A stretch of 64,000 nt of DNA from Talaromyces rugulosus (Eukaryota; Ascomycota; Eurotiomycetes; Eurotiales; Trichocomaceae). Both the position numbers and the translations under genes were made by a program. The stretch is taken from positions 3,658,001-3,722,000 of the forward strand of contig NC_049563.1 in the NCBI RefSeq assembly GCF_013368755.1, in the 5' to 3' direction. This document shows, piece after piece, positions 59,326 to 64,000 of this stretch (within the stretch, counting starts at the first letter, position 1; each line of letters opens with the position of its first letter). The notes under the pieces were generated by a model. The model had not been told where the DNA came from, ran no database searches, and saw only the letters and a program-made list of their open reading frames with translations.

Positions 59326-62300
59326 TTAGTTCCTATAAATTGTGTTCAGATCTATATTTTTTCTAGCTGACTAAGTAAAAAATTCTTCCTTCTACTAACT
59401 TTCTTTTTAGAATGTTTTTAACTTTATATTTATCTTTGATTGCTTCATCATTACTATTTTCTAGATTTTTAGTTAGTTTTAATAATAAGATATAAAATAC
59501 TAGATACACTTTCATTCTTACTAATAGTTAGAATTTATAATTATTATTAATAAATTTTTTTTAGATTATAAAAGATCTATATTTAATAATATTAAGTTTA
59601 TTACTTAGTCTCTTACTTAGAATATTAAATTTTTTCTATCTAATTATTTATTATAGTAAATAAACTTTCTCTTCTTTTTTAAGGATTAACATATCTTTAT
59701 ACTTTTTATTATAGTAGATCTTTATTTAGTTTTCAGCCTACTTAATATCTTTTAATATTATTTAATAAAATACCTATAGTTTATTGGTTTATATTATTAT
59801 AGCTTTAGATAATCTTTTTTATAGTACTTTAAACCATATCATTCTTAGATATTATCTAAGATTTACAAAATGTAGAACTTGTTTTATTATAGTATTTTCT
59901 GTATTATTTAATATAAACTATACTAATAATAGTAATTCTACCTAATTGTCTTATTCCTAGTCTAAATAATATCAAAAATACTATTTAACTGTTTAAATCA
60001 TTCTTTTGGACTAGCCATCAGTCTATTAATAATTCATAGTTAATAACTTGTAATATATTCTATATACTTTTATAATTATCTATTAATATTTAGATATAAA
60101 TAACTTATCTTAGTCTATAATAAGTTTATTTAATAATCTAATCTATATAAAAACTTTTTATAATATAAGTTTTATATATTATTCTGCTATTATATTTTTT
60201 AGTATTAGTTCTAAAATAACATATTTCATAAGTTGGTTAACTGTTATTATAGTATTGATATAGATAACTCCTATTACTAGGTCCTTAGACTGCAGTAGTC
60301 CTTGGATAAAGTCAATAATAATACTTTTCTATACTTCTTCTAGTACTTCCAATATTTACATTTTTCTAAAAGATTTATGATATACTGCTTTATTTCTATT
60401 ATATTTATTACAGTTTCTAATATAATTTTTAACCCTTTTTCAGACATAAGGAAAGTAGAATATTTAGATAATTATTTCAATTATCTTTTCAACTCCTTGA
60501 TATCCTTTTATTGAAGGATCATGGTAGCGCTGAATAACTTCTATAGTTATATTCTACAGTACTCTAATTATTCTATTCTATATCACTAAGCCTTTCTGAA
60601 TATTTTTCGTAATTTATCCGGCTTATAATTCTTTTTATATTTTTTAATCCTTGTTGGTTTCCTAATACATTCATTTATAGAATAGATCATTGTCAATAAC
60701 TCTTATTACGGTTGCAATGATTGTATTATAATTATAGCATAGAACTCCTGATTCTTCTTACAGAATGTTTATCTTAAAAGGTTCTATCTTAATCACATAA
60801 TCTGATTATCTGCTTAATACATCTATAGCTGTATTTTATTTTCCTAAAATATATTTAATCCTATAATTAAATTTAGCTAATTTTTTAGTCCATCATATTT
60901 ATCTTCTAGATAATTCTTTTATTATTATAAAGTACTTTAAATTATAATAATTACTTTTAATAATTACTTCATATTTTACTCTTTAAAGATAGTATTACTA
61001 TTATTAAAATATTTAAATTATTATAAGTAATTCTCAGTCATATACATCATAGTTAACTTCTATTGATATAAACTTTCTTAAGTAGAATATAACAATCTAT
61101 ATTTCTCCCTTTTCATTAATTTATTCATGGATTGCTCTAAGAGCATATCCAGATACATCTATTCATAGAATACTTTGTAATTCTAAATTAAACAGTTATA
61201 ATATTAACACAATTTTAACAAGTTCTTTAATGTTTTTAAAAGATTATTATCTTCTTGCTATCTAATCAAATAGTTCGTCTTTTTTCAACAATTCTGTCAT
61301 TGGTATTATAATATCTGAGTATTTCTTAAGATATTATTGAATATATCCACTGGCTCCAAGAAAAGATTATATATTGTGGATATTCATTAGAATTGACTAT
61401 TCAAGAATAACATCTAATTTTTCTTTCAGTATCTCTAGTCCATTTGTTATATATACCATTCCTAGATAGTTGACTTATATAATGTTGAATTCATACTTCT
61501 TGATTTTAAGAGTTAATCCTACTTTTATAAGTTTTGTTATAACCAGTTATACATGGTTATCATATTCCTTAGGGTCTTTTAAATAGATTATAACATTATT
61601 GAAGTATACTGCAATGAAGAGATTAAGATATTCTTGTAAGATGTGGGTTATAAACCTCGCAAATTCTGCTAGTAGCTATTTAAGTCCTATAGATGCTACT
61701 AGCTATTCATACAGTCCCAAGTCTATAAAGAATACTATTTTCTAAATATTGCTATTTTTTATTTATAGATTATAGTATCCCTATTTAATATTAAATATTA
61801 TTATAATTTTTATACCTTGCAATAAATCTTTTTTCTATTCTTAGTGTAGTATTTTATTTGCATCATCTTTGGTTATATTATTTAATTTTTAGTAATTAAT
61901 AACCATTTGTAGTGATCCGTTATATTTTAATATAAATATTGCTTATATAAAAGCCTTTACTTTTAATTCTCTAATGTAACTAGCTGCTAAGAATTTCTTA
62001 ATAAATTTCTTAGTAGTTTGGAGTTTATCTTATAAGATTTATTATTACTTTATTTATAGTATCTATACTTCTATTTTAAAAGATATCTCTGCTTTATATT
62101 CTTTTTCATATTATAATAGTCGATATTCTTTTTTTATAAATAATTTAGTAAAGTTTTAATATTTTTTTAGTAGTTTATCAAGCACTTTTTTTAGTTCTTT
62201 TTTATAGATTTCTTTTAGTTTTCTTTATATTTTAATTTATTAGTTTATTTTGTTTATTTTTTTAATATGTTTTATCTTCAACTACTAATCTGGTTTAATC

Positions 62301-64000
62301 CTTATTTGCTCTATTTATAGCATCTTCAGATCTATTAATATTATCTCATGTTTCTAGTTAATAATAGAATTATATTTCTATAGCTATGTTATTCTAAGTA
62401 TAATATTAAAATTTTTTTACTTAAATAGACTTAAATCTAGTTAAATACTTTCTTTATATTCTTTTAATTTAATTATAATATTTTCAGTTCGTTGTATAAA
62501 TCCTTCAATCATAATTTATCCTTCAAAATTTTATATAGTATACCATAGATTTATCTTATATATTTAGATCCTATTTTTCTTAATATATGCTTCGCTAATA
62601 TAATTCGTCAATGCTCCCAAGTCAAAGAGTAATTTAGCTTCATATCTATTGATTATTCCTTTGATAATAATTACAGTTTCTTCTGTCTTGATAGTTGTAA
62701 CAATAAGATAGTGTCTCTTTCTATGCCTCTTAAGGTATCGTTTCTGTAATAGAACAATTTCGATCTAATCTTCATTAGTATAGACAACTTATCCTTTATA
62801 GTATAGACATTTTTTTGCGTAGCACTGGTCAGTTTTGATACTATTATAAAAAAGATGCTAGATTTCTTCTATATAATATTAATATTTATTCCAGTTCTTT
62901 AAACAGTTTAGAATAAGTTGATAAATAATTATTAGTACTATTAATTTCTATTTATTCTTTTTCTTTTCTTTAAGATAAGTTAGATATTTTAATTTATAGT
63001 ATTATATCTAGTATATCTTCTTATAATATTGTTCTCTATATTGTAGATAGTATATATATAAATATCTTTTAGTATACCTAAATATTAGATAGTATAACTA
63101 TATTCCTTTAGTAAGTAAAACATATTCAAATTCATTTATAAGTATAATATTCTTTTTTCTATATATATCATATTTATAAAATGTCTACTTATAATATTTT
63201 TCGTATTTAAGGATATATTGTCAGTATATCTAAATAGAATCTTTCCAATATACTAGTTTAGGTAGTTTATAACTACATTCTTATTTTAGTTCTTTGTAGT
63301 TAATTTTAAGGAATTTCTCTGTTATTTTAGAGTCTTTACTATTTGTTTCCAGAATCTCAATTCTTGTTCCTAAAACCGTCATACTGGTTCCTAGGACTGA
63401 ATCCTATTCTTTTCTTATGATTGATAGTCATTTCTAAAACAATCTAATTATTTTATTTACTTAGTAGATCACTTTTACAGCATCTCTTCTAAGATTTATT
63501 GTTCTTGTTAACTATGATTGTTGCAGGGTATCTAGTTCTTAATCTAAGTCCTTGTAGTCAATTTCTCTATCTTTTCTATTATCTTGAAATATTAGGAAGT
63601 GTTGGCTTTTACTTTCTGATAAAAGGTTATCAATATGCTATTTAGTGGTTTTATTGTATTGGTCTTCTCTATAAAGTTCTCTGATTAGTCCTTTCTCTTA
63701 ACCTTGTTATAGGTGAAATTATGCTTCTTCTAGGTTAGTATCTTCTTTCTAGAATAATTCTCTTTCTGAACTCTGTCTGAGGCGTTTTTTAGATTGCTTA
63801 GAGGTATCTTCTTATTTAAAATTCTTAAACGATTCATATATTTCCTTTTCTAGTATTGGTCTCTAGAAGTCCTTAACTTTGTTAATCTGTTCATTTTCTG
63901 ACTCCTCCTTTTTACTATTCAAGGGGGTTATAATTATCTAGTATATAGCTGTAATTTGTTAATAGACTATTGTTATTTTCTGAGGGCTGGTGTTATTGTT
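59243..64000 (-). pseudogene. Gypsy B2 gag-pol relic
   Basis: Aligns in order with gypsy B 27425 to about 32205: chromodomain, integrase, RNase H, RT, protease, Cys/His module (about 62800-63290), acidic linker. Stops and Cys-to-Tyr changes are throughout. The window ends near the zinc knuckle. No function remains. Confidence 0.88.

Larger units (their letters stand above)
57999..64000 (-). mobile_element. Gypsy B2: RIPed relative of gypsy B, truncated by the window end
   Basis: Left (3') LTR 57999-58655, decayed antisense gene 58771-59325 and gag-pol relic from 59243 to the window edge. Collinear with gypsy B. The 5' LTR and the first third of Gag are outside. Confidence 0.9.

Noticed and set aside
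1..64000. tRNA, rRNA or host protein-coding genes
   Set aside because: Nothing recognisable; every stretch over 300 bp could be tied to an element or is listed as unassigned.

Overview
This window is almost wholly a nest of transposable elements. It suggests an AT-rich repeat island of a filamentous ascomycete (Pezizomycotina). The evidence is: (i) coding relics of Ty3/gypsy chromoviruses, a copia element and Tad/I-like LINEs with C-to-T and G-to-A changes that turn Gln and Trp codons into stops and leave CpT/ApG dinucleotides behind, which is the signature of repeat-induced point mutation (RIP); (ii) un-mutated copies of two of the same families beside the ruined ones. I found no host gene, tRNA, rRNA or CRISPR array. 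The species cannot be named from the sequence.

Layout: 1-4544 RIP-damaged chromovirus G1 (+), its 5' part off-window, followed by a probable 3' LTR; 4860-6215 gag-like relic; 6216-10040 LINE-a (-); 10041-17741 copia element (+), lightly mutated, with nearly un-mutated, 5'-truncated LINE-b (11644-13671, perfect 15-bp target duplication) inside it; 17742-35228 LINE-c (+), split by gypsy A (17924-23407, -, RIPed) and by gypsy B (26249-33916, -, intact, LTRs apparently identical); 35229-37847 5' part of LINE-d (+); 37848-43853 gypsy C (+, RIPed); 43854-46622 3' part of a LINE (+); 46630-48065 fragment of a gypsy B relative (-); 48066-54355 LINE-e (-, near full length); 54356-57900 LINE-f (+); 57999-64000 RIPed gypsy B2 (-), running off the window.

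The only long intact genes are in gypsy B. One is a single 1,936-residue Gag-Pol with zinc knuckle, an unusual triplicated Cys/His module, protease, RT, RNase H, integrase and chromodomain. The other is a separate 177-residue gene on the opposite strand, between the pol stop and the 3' LTR, whose product has a canonical Zn(II)2Cys6 spacing followed by a coiled coil. The RIP-ruined relative B2 carries the same antisense gene, longer by exactly seven codons in the coiled coil and with all six zinc-ligand Cys codons turned to Tyr. This antisense zinc-cluster gene is the best candidate for an under-described system here.

Other points: all three gypsy families (A, B, C) have a primer-binding site complementary to their own LTR, so all are predicted to self-prime like Tf1. 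The copia element instead has a site matching the anticodon arm of initiator tRNA-Met. RIP spares the outermost ~80-200 bp of the elements. LINE copies share a 3' UTR hairpin with a GNRA-type loop.
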